Part shown: positions 24,181-35,454 of the stretch, in pieces
Numbering within the stretch: position 1 is the first letter of the stretch
Layout of the letters: each line of letters begins with the position of its first letter
DNA from: Pristionchus mayeri
Taxonomy: Eukaryota > Nematoda > Chromadorea > Rhabditida > Neodiplogasteridae
Assembly: GCA_036245805.1 (NCBI GenBank)
Contig: BTRK01000001.1
Location: 33,738,758 to 33,802,757 of the forward strand
Reading direction: 5' to 3'
DNA length: 64,000 nt
Notes under the pieces: model-generated
The model's database searches: none
Seen by the model: only the letters and a program-made list of their open reading frames with translations
What the model was told of the DNA's origin: nothing
Made by a program: the position numbers and the translations under genes

Positions 24181-26835
24181 ATTGGTCCTTTCTCAAAATT
24201 ATTGGTCCTTTCTCTGAGGGGAGCAAACAGAAAAAAACTGCTTCTGTCGAGTATGGTGTCACCGTGCATAATCCTACGGGCCAGGACCAGATCATAAGTG
24301 ACTCTCCTCTCAAAAAGCGCTTGAAGACCAAGGAAAGACAGACGTTGAGAATAGGAAGGGAGACCAAGGGGATATGATGGAGATGGAAAGCATCGATACT
24401 ATAGAATGCGAGTGAATTTCTCTTGGATTTTCTCAAGCTTCTGACTCTGTTTCTTAATGTGAGGGTTCCAGAAGGGGCAAGCGAATTCAATGTGAGGCAG
24501 AACGTATGTGATGAAGCATTTGATAAGGATAGTGGGATTATCGACGGTTACAGCACGAAGCATAATATGCATGACAGTGGTGGCTTTCTGAACACGATCA
24601 TCAATACTGGCAGAGTTATTAAGGGTGGGCAGTACTTGGACGCCGAGATTACGTTGTTGGGGGACTTGCTCGAGGATAACAGTATTAATGAGATATTGAG
24701 GAGCAGGAGAAGAACCTATGTGGAGATGGGTGCATTTAGATTCCGAGAGAGATAATTGATTGGATACAGTCATAGTTGCCCACGCCGCCGGCGACCACCA
24801 TGAACCCCTATTCATGGGTGCAAAGTGCTTGTCGTGAAAAGTGACAAGCACTTAGCACCCATGAACCCCGGGTCATGGTCAAAAATCGATCGGTGGGTCA
24901 AGACTAGGTACCGTACCCAATCGATCATACAATACCATTAGATACCGTATACCACTACCGTAACCCTCGATTATCGCAAACTAACTTTATTTTTAAAAAG
25001 CCCTGATACCGTGCCTAATCGATTATACAGTACCCTAGTAATTACTGTAACCCAGTTCCTTGGGTCAGATCCAGTTCCTTGGGTCAAACATTTTTATAAA
25101 AATCCAAAATAGGGCAAACAATTATTTTTAAGTATCCTACCGTAACTCTAAATACTGTAGAATAATTATATGATACATTTAGGATTTTTAGAAAAATGTA
25201 TGGAATTTTTAGAAAAATGTTTGACCCAAGGAACTGGATCTGACCCAAGGAACTGGGTTACGGTAGTTACCTGGGTACTGTACAATCGAATGGGCACGGT
25301 ACCAGGACTTTTTAAAAATAAAGTTAGTTTGTGATAATCGTTGGTTACGGTAGTGGTATACGGTATCTGGTGGTACTGAATGATCGATTGGGTACGGTAC
25401 CTAGTCTTGATCTACCATTGACCTACCGATCAAATTTTCACCATGACCCCCTATACATATATGCAAAGTGCTTGTCACTTTTAACATGAATAGGGGTTCA
25501 TGGGTGCTAAGTGCTTGTCATATCCGCCGCCAGTGTTGGGCAATTATGGATACAGTTCATGAATATCTGGCATCTAAGGCATACTGTAATTGGGTAGTGC
25601 AAAAGGCTTTATTTTTATTGGAGTAGGAAACATAAATCTTAATATCATCAGCGTACGCTTTTACACGCACATCAGGGAAAGGAGCAAGGACATATGTTAT
25701 ATCAGAAATGTAGAGATAGAATAGAATGGGCCCTAGCACAGAACCTTGAGGAACACCGGACAGAACAGGGAAGGACTTGGATACGTTATTTCCTAGTCGT
25801 ACGGAGAAATGCCTATCCGTGACGAAATCAGAAATCCAATTAAGAAGGTTACCTTCAATACCGTAATGCAAGCATTTAGAGAGAAGTTTAGGAAAGGGGA
25901 CGGTGTCAAAAGCACGAGAAAAATCTAGATATATCGCATCGGTTTGCTCTTTACGAGAGTGCGCAAGAGTCCAGTCATTTTCACAATCTATAAGGTTGGT
26001 GAGAACAGAGGCACCGGATCGAAAGCCATGTTGGTACTTAGGAATAATATTGAAACGATACAGGTAAGGTGCAAGTTTATGCTTGACAAGGCGCTCCATT
26101 GTTTTGGACGCAGGAGACAATATAGAGATTGGGCGATACGAATCAGGTGACTCTTATTAGGTTATTCTTATTAGGTTTGAGAATTTGGGTAATGAGTGAA
26201 AATTTCCAAAGGGATGGAACGATACCAGATTGCATACTGATGTTGAAAATATCACAGAGAGGAAGGGCGAGAGCGTGAGCACATTTACGAAAAATTATCT
26301 GAGGAATATTATCATGACCAGATGAACAAGAAGGAGAAAGCTGCTTTAATGCCTTGTGAACTTCATTAGGGAGAAAGGAAACATTTCGGAGGTATGAGGG
26401 AGAAGGGTGTGAGGAGACAGAGGGTAAGAGTCCATCATCAAGTGTGAAATGCGAGGCGAAGCGAGACGCGAGAGTATTGGTTATGTCTATAGTGCTAGTT
26501 ACGATGGCTCCAAAAGTGTCAACGAGTTCTTTGGGAATGGAAGGCTTAGGTTGGGTGAGGGTACGAATATGACGGTAAAGATCCTTAGAGTTTTTCAATT
26601 TTTTATGTTCGCAAAATTGGTTTCATTTTTTGATTTGGTATAATAGATCTTTACTGCATTTTTCGTATTGGGATCTAATGGATATAAGGTCAATCTTAGT
26701 GAATAGTGTATTCCTATGTTTAATAAGTTTCTGGATATGAGGGGGTATGCATGGATTTTAGACTTAGGCTGATGATAGGGATCGAAAATGTCGATAGCAT
26801 GGTGAATTACAGATACGAAAGAGCAATATAATTAC
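24181..26835 (-). pseudogene. Non-LTR retrotransposon reverse transcriptase, more complete copy
   Basis: The minus strand carries, from 26770 leftwards, the linker that precedes the polymerase in non-LTR elements. The reverse transcriptase core follows, with AIYLDFSRAFDTV (about 25950-25910), GVPQGSVLGPILF (about 25765-25725) and YADDIKI (about 25660-25640). After a 778-bp hAT-like insertion (24770-25547) comes the C-terminal region with DRVQKAT and IEFACPFWNPH. The motifs fit the CR1/Jockey superfamily. It is broken by a frameshift near 26145 (IRVT/YRPIS boundary), a TGA beside the insertion site, the insertion itself and loss of the endonuclease end at the foldback at 26840. No intact element is present. 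Confidence 0.88.
24770..25547. mobile_element. hAT-like non-autonomous palindromic element (copy 2)
   Basis: Same element and same insertion site as 5024-5801. The target-site duplication GGATACAG is at 24762-24769 and 25548-25555. Sharing the insertion in both copies shows that it predates the duplication of the 2.27-kb block. Confidence 0.75.
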
Positions 26836-26839
26836 AGAT

Positions 26840-28139
26840 CCGGGCACTTTTGGAATGGGTTTGATTTTTTTAACCAGGAAAATTTCAATTCTGCAACTAG
26901 GATGTTATGCACCAAATTAATCGGAGATTTTTCTTTTTGATATTGGGGTATGACGCATGCGCATAGTCGTTGCGTAGTGATGACGCAATCAAAATTCACT
27001 TTTTCAAAACGGCATTATTCTTACATGGATTTTCCCCAGCTCGCCAAACTTTCTGAGCTTGGAGTCATGCCCAAGATCTTCCCAGAAAAAATTTTTGAGG
27101 TTGCTGCGCGACCGCACATTTGCTGCAGCCTTGCTGCAAAATCGAGGTCGAAAATTCAGATCTCGGCTCCTAGTCAAGCTAGAGACTGGATCAAGGCATC
27201 AAAATGATCGCCATCATGATTCCAGATGATGCTGAGAATATGAAAACAATATATCGGAATTTGCCCTCAGGGCACGAAAAAGTCTCTTTTTTGAATGACC
27301 ATTTTTTGGACATTCATCACTACATGGGAAATGTAGGTAAAAATCTGGTTTTTGCATAGGAATGTTCAAAATGTATTGGAGAACTGATTTCCAACTTTTT
27401 AGAGTGATTGGATAACTTTCCTACTCGTGGCATTCGTTTTTCGGAGGTATACTAGGGCCGGGAAACATCTTGTTTACGCCTGTACTCTCTCGCTCATAGG
27501 GGTAAACAGGGTGTTTTTCGAAACCAGTATACCTCCGAAAAACGAACGCCGCGGGTAGGAGAGATATCCAATCGCTCTAAAAACTGGAGCATCGGTCCTT
27601 CAATACATTTTGAACATTCCTATGCAAAAACCAGATTTTTACCTTCATTTCCCATGTACTTATGAATGTCCAAAAATTGGGCATTTAGAAAAGTGATTTT
27701 TTCGTGCCCTGAGGGCAAATTTCGATTTAATGTTTTCATATTCTTAGGATCATCTGGGCTCATGATTGCGATCATTTTGATGCCTTGATCCACTCTCTAG
27801 CTTGACTAGGAGCCGATATCTGAATTTTCGACCTCGATTTTGCAGCAAGCCTGCAGCAAATGTGCGGTCGCGCAGCAACCTGAAAATTTTTTTCTGGGTA
27901 GTCCTCGGGCATGACTCCAACCTCAGAAAATTTGGCGACCTGGGAAAAATCCATGTAAGAATAATGCCGTTTTGAAAAAGTGAATTTTGATTGCGTCATC
28001 ACTACGCAACGACTATGCGCTTGCGTCATACCCCAATATCAAAAAGAAAAATCTCCGATGAATTTAGTGCATAACATCCTGGTTGCAGAATTGACATTTT
28101 CCTGGTTAAAAAATTCAAACCCATTCCAAAAGTGCCCGG
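26840..28139. mobile_element. Complete 1.3-kb foldback element
   Basis: Two arms of roughly 640 bp mirror each other about position 27490. The ends are CCGGGCACTTTTGGAATGGG and its complement, and the middle holds a hairpin around GAAACATCTTGTTTACGCC / GGGTAAACAGGGTGTTTTTC. The arms differ at scattered bases, so they are older than the palindrome at 52-64 kb. Both arms can be read as an 85-codon open frame (26950-27207 + and 27772-28029 -), but I see no recognisable domain. No clear target-site duplication. Half of this element borders both satellite arrays. Confidence 0.8.
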
Positions 28140-28454
28140 TGACTTATGCTCGCGACTGTATGTTCACGTAATTTTAGCATATTCGACAGCAACGCAATAT
28201 AAGAAAATGTGCTTTCGACGTGACGTCATCTGGAGACTCTGGGGGCAAAATGAATGTGCCCACCTTTTTCAGCACTCTAAACAACCCCAAAGCTCCGAAT
28301 TTCAGATAAATTATATAGTTGGACTGTGCCAGAACTCTCCGAATCTGCTCGATCCTTAAGCAAAATGTATAAATATGAATTTATTCCGATGTTTGTAGAT
28401 GAACAAACTATGTACTTGACGATTGTAATTGCCATATCCTGCGTACAGCATCTG
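28140..28454. other. Intergenic stretch upstream of gene A
   Basis: No gene, RNA or repeat recognised. It joins the end of the foldback to the conserved upstream block of gene A. Small open frames here have no recognisable content. Confidence 0.5.
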
Positions 28455-28590
28455 TGTTTACTCATACTTGCTGCTTTGATAGCACATTTCGGTGACATTA
28501 GCCGATAAGGAAGGACTATCGGTTCTCTTTCTCATATCTTATCAAGAGGCGATATGCATACACACTTCCAAGATGTGGTGTTTGTCCCTC
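28455..28590 (+). promoter_or_regulatory. Conserved upstream block of gene A with forkhead- and GATA-type sites
   Basis: The block aligns with 35019-35150 (gene B), 42129-42260 (its duplicate), 59477-59605 (gene C) and 56483-56611 (gene D). Shared elements are TGTTTAC (28455-28461), a GCCGATA stretch, TTATCA (28539-28544; TGATAA on the other strand) and TTGGTGTTTGT. TGTTTAC fits a forkhead-type site and TGATAA a GATA-factor site. Conservation is seen in the sequence; the role is inferred. Confidence 0.4.
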
Positions 28591-31500
28591 TAATCGTCCA
28601 CCCTCCTCACACTCCAGTAAATGCAATCAACGAGAGCCCCTGTGAAGGATTGAAGAATGTTCGGAAATCAGACGGCATCGAGTGTAGTGTTTGCGGAGAC
28701 AAAGTAAGATTTTACAATAACTATTTGAATAATTAAGTGATTTCCTTTCCTTCCAGCCCACTGGCTATCACTATGATGTCCTCTCGTGCAACGGTTGCAA
28801 GACTTTCTTCCGGTATGCATGTAGTAATTTATTTTATTTGGCACAATTAACAATGTCATGAATGCGTAGGAGATTGTGTACTAAAATTTAGATATGCAAA
28901 ATGGCGCCACTTAAAAAAAGTGTTTTAGTATCAACAAAATCATTTTCCAGACGGACGATAGTCTCAGGACGATCGTTCTGTTGCTCGAAAGGAGGCCGAT
29001 GCGTTTTTGATAAAGGTGATTGACGGAAATAGCGAGCGAACCGAATAGCTGGCACTTATATTGCTAATGGCCACCCACTCAATCTCACCATCCCTTCCAT
29101 CCTTTGAGGGATAGAGAAGCAAGGAGGTGAAGTGAAAACTGGAATGAAAGGGGGGGGGGGCATGAACCGAAGAAATTTACCAATATATCACATTTCTTCG
29201 CTTGCTAATCTCCTCATCACGACACAGCCTAAGTGTTGGCGAATAATGCATAATAATACAAATTTAAAAATATATATATTTGCAGAATTCCGCTGTGCTT
29301 GTCGTTCCTGTCGCTTCCAGAAGTGCATCGACTCGGGAATGAATGCAAAAGGTATCGATATTGTTTCTCTTTTCATTACTGTATCACTGCATCCCACTCA
29401 GAAAGGTTTCACAAATTCTTCGTCTCATTTATTCACCAGAGCAGATGAGGTCAAATATTCAAATAACTTTGTTTCATGTTTTCTCTCCTCAGGTATACAA
29501 CGGCCAACAGGCAACAAACGAGCGTCAATCTCTTCCCAATCGGAGCTGGATGACGGCACTGTTTTGAGCGACTCTCCCTCAATTGTATGACTTGGTAGAT
29601 AGGCAGATTCAGAATACGCTTTCAGTCGCAGAGAAAGCTTACACTCCCCCGAACGATTGTGAACATCTCCGAAGTGAAATATTGCGGCGAAATTGCAAAC
29701 TTGGTAAGATATATGTGTAGCCCGCTTGTGACATTTAGAATATTGAAAAGAAATATGTATTGATCGTTATTGATTAAGGATGCCTTTTTAGTTTGTATGC
29801 AAATTATTGTTTTTTTCAGTTGGCGAAGGAGTGTCGAATCTCAAGGATTCGCAATAGTAATAATTTCACTCTCTTCACATCGAATAAACTGGAGAAAATC
29901 CTAGAAATGCCAGCGCTCATAGGATCAACTGATCCCTCCATTCGACAGCAAGTGGGCAGATTCTCCGAGTTCTTCCAATAAGGTGGTGGGCAACGCGCCA
30001 CCAACTGGTTAGGGCACTGGTGTCCAACTGGTAAGGCAACTGCTTAAAGGAGGAGCAAAGGCAAAATTCAATTTTTGAAGCTTTCATATGCACGGCTTAG
30101 ATCTCCCCAACGATAAGAAGCTCCGAAATTTTCACATTGATATCTCCATTACGAACAGAGCTATCGGTAGTTGGCGGGGAGCCAAATCAGGGAAAGCTCA
30201 GGCAACGAGCGAGAGAGCACTCGACTTGAAGAGAGTTCTCTTCTAATTGAAACATATTTCAACCGGGCGCGCGTTTGCCTTTACTCCTCCTTTAACCAGT
30301 TGTTTTTTTCACCGGTTGTTGACCAGATAGAGTAGCCGGAGTTTAGGTTAACCACTGGTTAACCAGTTGCCTGACAAGCTGGTGGCGCGTTGAAAACCAA
30401 CTTTTTGGAAGAAACCAGAGTTCCCTCCCCTTAGGGAGAGCTGAAATATCAGTGTAGGAGATATAGGAGAGAGCTGATAATATTTGGTCTATAAGGTTTG
30501 TTTGTAAGGCCCTATGAACCATATAAACCAAATTGCCTAGCTGAGAAAACTATCGGGGCATTAATGACAAAGTAGGATCAGTTCCTACCAGTTAATAATT
30601 TTATCTTCATTAATTTTCTTTCAGGAGAGAAGGGACTACCTCGATCAGCAGTACTCTCATAATCCAATAAGATATTGGATGAACTGTGATCTCCATCTGG
30701 TCGTGGAATACTGCAAGACCTTCCCCGTCTTCAATCTGCTCTCCCAAAAGGACAAGGTGACCAGTAGTGATGACAAAACGGCTTTTCAAGCCGGCTTGAT
30801 GCCAGCTTTAGTCCGGAATTTCAAAGGTGAAGCCGGCTTGGAGGCGCATCCAAGCCGGCTTGCCGTTTCCGTTTTGTCAGCACTAGTGACCAGTATACCC
30901 ACGCCGGCGGCGATCTCCATGGCTAGTGTTTTAATTTCCAGATAATTTTGGGTCATCTTCGGGTGCGTTTCAGGTGCGCTAGATAGCTGATAAGTGCATG
31001 AGCTAGTACGCTCAGCTGAAACATGCCAGAAAATAAGCCTAAATTACCTAAACATTAAAACCCTGCTCATAACCCCCAATAAGACGCACTGCCTGGCAGG
31101 CCGCCACCAGTTGCGGGCAACTATTCTCTCCCTCACTATCGAAATCATCGACTAAATGAGTATTCTTGAGATGGTTCTGCTATCCCACATGGGGTCGCTC
31201 CAAATGATGCTCACTCAATCCTACTACTCGGCCAAAAATGGACATGGTTAGTGTTCATTGTACGATATTGTCCGGGACTGTATAGCAGAGCCAGATTGCC
31301 TCCTCCCGTATCTAGGTAGTAACCGCGATTTATCAGGAACAAACACCTTCCCCGATGGAAAGATCGCCGTAGAGATTGCAAAAAATATGTGAGCTTATTT
31401 TTGATATTATCGTGTGAATATCACCAAAAGACGTGTTACCCTAGTTAAAGTCATCTGAATCTGGTGTGCGGCCTCCTCTAAGCATCTTCTGCAGCAACAG

Positions 31501-32890
31501 AGGCAGCTTGTCCCTTCGAAGCGTAGCCGACAGCTCCTGGGCTTTCCAATTATTCTCCCTACCCGTCCACCTTCTCCAGGACCTCAAACTGAGCGATGCT
31601 TCTTACGCTCTGTTGAGGGCTGTCGCCATATTTTCCCCTGGTCAGTCGAAAATATAACCAAGGAAATCGATAGAGCACTAGGTACGATCAGAACATTGAC
31701 GTCATTCCGCCTTTGATGTAGCAAAGGCGGTATGACGTCACAGTTATCATCCGATCTAGTGCCATCGATCGAGGCGAAAGGAAAGTGACGAGACGAAGTG
31801 GCGCCCTCCCATTCGATACAAGGGGGGAGGGGGTGCGGTACCCGAAATAGCATGTCTAAACTGGTTTATCAAAAGAAAAAGTTTCAATCAGTTTGATTTT
31901 TTTTTTGTAAATGGTTGAACTCATTGCATTTACTGTTACAAATGTAATGGATGAACTTCAATCATTTACAAAAAAATTAAACTGGTTGAAACTTTTATTT
32001 TTTCATAAACCAGTTCAGACATGCTATTTCGAGAAACTCACCCCAAATATATCGATTACGGGTAGTAGGTCGGATGATCGATCACCTTCGGGATAAGAAC
32101 CGAAAATTGTAATCTTCAAAATTGTAAACTTTTACAGTTTAATTATTGATGCTTAGGGAACCAACTGTGATCATACTGCTAGGGAAAGGGTTCCATTTTT
32201 GGTAATCATCCGACCAAGTGCCTGGGTACTTTTTTCGGGCTTTGTGAGATCAAGTCGAATCTCAAGCATCTCCAGTTTTGGAAAGTCGTCCAGAATCTCA
32301 ATGCTTGTTTGTGGACAAGTTGCTGAATCATTTATGCTGCTTCGCATAGCAACTTTATAATGGGTATTCAATGAGAAAAAATATACAAGAATAAAACAAA
32401 ATTTTAAAAAATATAAAAGAAACAACAATTTGAGTGGACGACGAGTTTTCCGCCGAGGGCCGCAAAATGATTTCCGCAGAGAGAGAACGACTGACTGATT
32501 TACTAACGAAGAAACTCTTCAGAGAGGTGAGATCCACTCTGGCAGCTGTATATAGTCTCTTCTCTCTCCATTATAGTTCGTTATACGGGTAATAGTCGGG
32601 TAATAGGTAATATGATAGTACCCATATGACTCTTTCGACTGGTCGAGCAAAGTATGCGGAAACGAATAAACGTAACCCCTCTAATCTCTGTCATCTCTCT
32701 CCCTCTCCCTACCTCTCTTCAGCATGGTTCGTCAGCGCTGATGAAGATTCTGGCAATACAATCAATGGTGCAGATGATGTACCGACTCGACTACCGCAGA
32801 AGGGCGCAGTTCATCTACTTGAGCGTCGAAATGAAAGATTTAATATTGAGCCCCCTGGGAAGAGCAGTGTACCTGCGGGAGAGGAGATAG
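28554..32890 (+). CDS. Nuclear hormone receptor A (13 exons)
   Basis: Predicted ligand-type transcription factor. Exons: 28554-28703, 28757-28812, 28951-29015, 29286-29351, 29493-29584, 29626-29703, 29820-29951, 30625-30756, 31171-31246, 31337-31388, 31501-31640, 32435-32526, 32723-32890. All phases join to 433 codons including the stop. The DNA-binding domain has Cx2C-x13-Cx2C with P-box CNGCK and a second finger Cx5C-x9-Cx2C. The ligand-binding region shows DLHLVVEYCKTFPVF, YYSAKNG, FPDGKIA and YALLRAVAIFSP, and ends LGRAVYLRERR. The start is uncertain: relative to the paralogues one base is missing in exon 1 (near 28650), so their ATG (28621) is out of frame and the upstream ATG at 28554 is used here. 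Acceptors of exons 9 and 12 are TTGAG rather than TTTCAG, as in the paralogues. A hAT-like element sits at the exon 8 donor. Confidence 0.82.
29983..30400. mobile_element. Nested foldback insertions in intron 7 of gene A
   Basis: The outer ends share CAACGCGCCACCA as inverted copies (29991-30003 and about 30379-30391). A second inverted pair nested inside begins TAAAGGAGGAG (about 30046) and ends CTCCTCCTTTA (about 30294), with CAAAGGCAAA inside each end. No coding content and no clear target duplication. Confidence 0.6.
30765..30885. mobile_element. hAT-like miniature element at the exon 8 splice donor of gene A
   Basis: A 121-bp element with inverted ends TAGTGATGACAAAACGG / CCGTTTTGTCAGCACTA. 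It is flanked by the 8-bp direct repeat GTGACCAG (30757-30764 and 30886-30893). The duplicated target is the first eight bases of the intron, so the donor GT is present on both sides. Reading through the element from exon 8 stays open in frame (129 bp, 43 codons). A related element with the same ends is at 37841-37941. Confidence 0.85.
30918..31085. mobile_element. Small imperfect foldback insertion in intron 8 of gene A
   Basis: Genes B and D have continuous homologous sequence here, while gene A carries about 165 extra bases. Its ends are imperfect inverted copies (GTGTTTTAATTT near 30925 against AAACATTAAAAC near 31063). It introduces a TAA if exon 8 is read through. Confidence 0.5.
32171..32428 (-). 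other. Conserved antisense open frame in intron 11 of gene A
   Basis: The strand opposite the receptor has an 85-codon open frame containing CPQTSIEILDDFPKLEMLEI and RLDLTK. The same peptide-like stretch is readable antisense in intron 11 of gene B (CPQTNIEILDDFAQLKMLEI). In gene D it has a TAA after DDFA, and near fragment E (57680-57760) it has small indels. It resembles a leucine-rich fragment, but I do not recognise the family. It may be a relic of an antisense gene or a conserved intron element. Confidence 0.35.
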
Positions 32891-33389
32891 TACCTTCTGT
32901 ACGGGGGTCTATTTTTTCAGGTCATTTTAGAATTATTTATGATTGAACTCGTTGATGAATTTGGAGTGCATAATTTGTCATCCTCTGTTGAGTTCAAAAA
33001 TGGTACACACTCCTTTCGTACATACCCGAGAAGAATTTGTATATTCAGTACCTAGGAACAGTAACTTCCGCGCATACCTTACTTTCTCTAGCCTTTTCCC
33101 AACCCATTCTCTCAATTTACTTCAATTGGCCTATCAATTCATGCATCATTTATACATAGGCTCATCTCGAAATGGACTCACGCATGAACTTACGTTACTC
33201 TACGCTCATATGCGATATCCACACTATTTTTTATCACACTATGTACATTTTCCAGTTATGCTTACACAAACGTTCAAACATGTTGAATATTCGTGGACTG
33301 AAAATATATGTTGCTTTTCATTCAGTTTCATTCCCATTTCGAAGTATGCAATGTATATACCTCGTTCTCGAAAAAAATCCCTTCAAAAG
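32891..33389. other. 3' flank of gene A
   Basis: No gene recognised. The sequence aligns in patches with the flank of fragment E (58303-58580), for example the TCCCAAC and CTATCAATTCAT-CATCATTTAT stretches, so it belonged to the ancestral receptor unit. Confidence 0.5.
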
Positions 33390-33391
33390 TA

Positions 33392-34808
33392 TTAGGTTGA
33401 GCATAAAGTTTTGCGCGATTTTGGACCACAACTTTGAGTTCGTGCGGTTGCTTTTGCTAAAATAACCATCTGTTGTCCTGATGTCGATGTATAGGGACAT
33501 GTTCAACCTTTAGAATAATACCATTTAACTAGAGCAAATATCTCTGTGCGAGAAATAAAGGTCTGATAACTTTGGATTTTTCAGAAAAATATTGATTTTC
33601 TTTTAAATTGATGTACTTTGTCGAGGCATTTTTAGATATTCATATTTATTCATATTTATCCTGACGTCAGGCACAATGGTCCTGCAGGAGGGTGACTTCA
33701 GTGTAGAGGGAATGGGGATCTTCGGTCTCAGAGCGTCGTTAGGTCAAGGGATGGAATCTTCAAGGGATGGGAGGGAAGGGATGGATTCATTTTTAGATAG
33801 CAGCTTATAAAATTTATTCAGAAGCCCGAGGCGTGCACTACCTAGTACGAAAAAGAAAAAGCTGTGGAATTCAGTACACGCTTCGTATAGGTCAATGAAT
33901 AACGGGTACTTAGAAAAATCAGATTTCTCTCGAACAAATCACCCGTTTCGCGGATTAACGAGACTGACAGCTACCTATGGGTGCTGTTATCATTACTTAC
34001 AGGGTTCTCTATTGCAACGATAAGAACCCACTTGGCTTTCTCATCTAAAAAAGTGACATTTGCAGATTTATTTTTCAATGAAAATGTCGAAAACGCTGAT
34101 ATGGAGGGTCTTCAGGCTCGGCTCAACCTAGAAAAAGTAGCGACCTCCACAATATTCCTAATTAGTGAGTGCTAGGGTAAGGGTTGTTCGTTAATTTTAG
34201 CACGAAATAACCGCCCTTCAAACCACGTGGCTTGCACAAAAAACGCAAAAGTGTGTATTTCGATGTTCTACATTGGACGCCTAAAATTCGAAAGACCCTG
34301 TTCATGAATGGAGATCCGCATTCTCTCCCAAATGGAATTTTGACTTGTACTAGAAAGGTAGTTCGCATTCATAAATAATTGAAATCTCAAGAACTATCGG
34401 TATAGATACAGTACCCCCAAAAACTTACCTTTACAATCGTCATGAAAACTCAAATTCTGATTCCGCGCTTATTTCTAATAGGCACTTTATGGCTGATCAG
34501 TATCAAACATTACCAGTACAGTATATGACAGTCATGCTTTACAACTGTGGTTAACATAGGGTCCTATCTCCGTTCTAAAAGAAATTATAATCCTTTGAAT
34601 AGTCATGTTGTTTGTTAGCCACACGAAGTTTGATACATCGCTGTTTTATTTCCCTTAGTCGGACAGATCTATGATAGTGTGCGCTAAAGAGAGTATAAAT
34701 GTCCCTATCTAGCGCTAAAAGATCTGAGTTGATTAGGTAACAGCGGACGATGGTAGATGTCAGGATGCACTTTAGTCAAAATCGCGCAAAACATTATGCT
34801 CAACCTGA
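33392..34808. mobile_element. Mariner-type element, 1.42 kb, no transposase
   Basis: Terminal inverted repeats of about 30 bp (TTAGGTTGAGCATAAAGTTT against TCAGGTTGAGCATAATGTTT) with TA on both sides (33390-33391 and 34809-34810). TA duplication and the TTAGGTTG-type start are typical of mariner. No frame of transposase length is open. The right two thirds are repeated at 41016-41919. Confidence 0.75.
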
Positions 34809-35018
34809 TATTAGAGAAATAAATTTATGATCAGTCCAGACCGATGATGTCAGATGAGCATCTAACGTACCCACTAGCTTATTAAATGCTACTAGCTTAC
34901 TCAAGCTCAGAAAAGGGAAAAGAGAATCGGATAGCGACCGACATATCTGTTTGTGCAGTGTCTGAGTACAGTATCTACGTGCCGATTCCAATTTTCCTTG
35001 TCATGAGTACTCCCTCTG

Positions 35019-35160
35019 TGTTTACTCACACGTGCAGATTAGATTGTGGCATTGGCTGATACGAATGGTCATCTAAAGATCTCTTCGTCCTATCTTATCA
35101 TATGGAGGGCAGTTCTAGGTTTTGGTGTTTGTGTCTCTAATCATCACCCTCATTTACGAA
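35019..35160 (+). promoter_or_regulatory. Conserved upstream block of gene B
   Basis: TGTTTAC at 35019-35025 and TTATCA at 35095-35100 lie in the same order and spacing class as upstream of genes A, C and D, followed by a TTTTGGTGTTTGTGTC stretch. Candidate forkhead- and GATA-type sites; function inferred only. Confidence 0.4.
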
Positions 35161-35172
35161 TAAAATGACTCT

Positions 35173-35345
35173 GATGTAGTCGCACAAGTTGCAGACAGGC
35201 ATTTCCTACACTTGCGTGCCTACAAGTCAATTTCCAACTTGTACACATACCCAACGTACATGTTTACAAGTTGGGAATCGACCTGAGCTTAGGGTAGGAC
35301 ACACAAGTTTAAAACAAGCCTGTCTGCAACTTATGCGACTACATC
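35173..35345. mobile_element. 173-bp inverted-end element upstream of gene B
   Basis: Ends GATGTAGTCGCACAAGTTGC and its near-complement frame internal hairpins (CAACTTGT / ACAAGTTG). Related copies lie at 42284-42456, 40861-41015 (truncated), 56303-56460 and 59628-59785. The copies at 35173, 56303 and 59628 are upstream of receptor genes. Confidence 0.65.
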
Positions 35346-35454
35346 GTAAGAGCGTGTTCATGCACATCAATCTATTAAGTACCAACGAAATATATTCGTG
35401 TCGATTCGAACTAATCTCTTTGTCGAGTGCTTCTCTATTCTCTCCCATCCTATC

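Noticed and set aside
26950..27207. 85-codon frame in the foldback arms as a real gene
   Set aside because: It is mirrored in the other arm, has no recognisable domain, and lies wholly in a non-autonomous repeat.
30679..30945. Exon 8 of gene A reading straight through the hAT-like element as the normal protein
   Set aside because: Genes B and D also have a GT at the same place and in-frame stops beyond it. Splicing at GAC-AAG/GTGACC to the 76-nt exon 9 keeps phase in all three genes.
33980..34368. Mariner transposase inside the 1.42-kb element
   Set aside because: Small frames occur on both strands, but none has transposase length or a visible DDD/D catalytic pattern.
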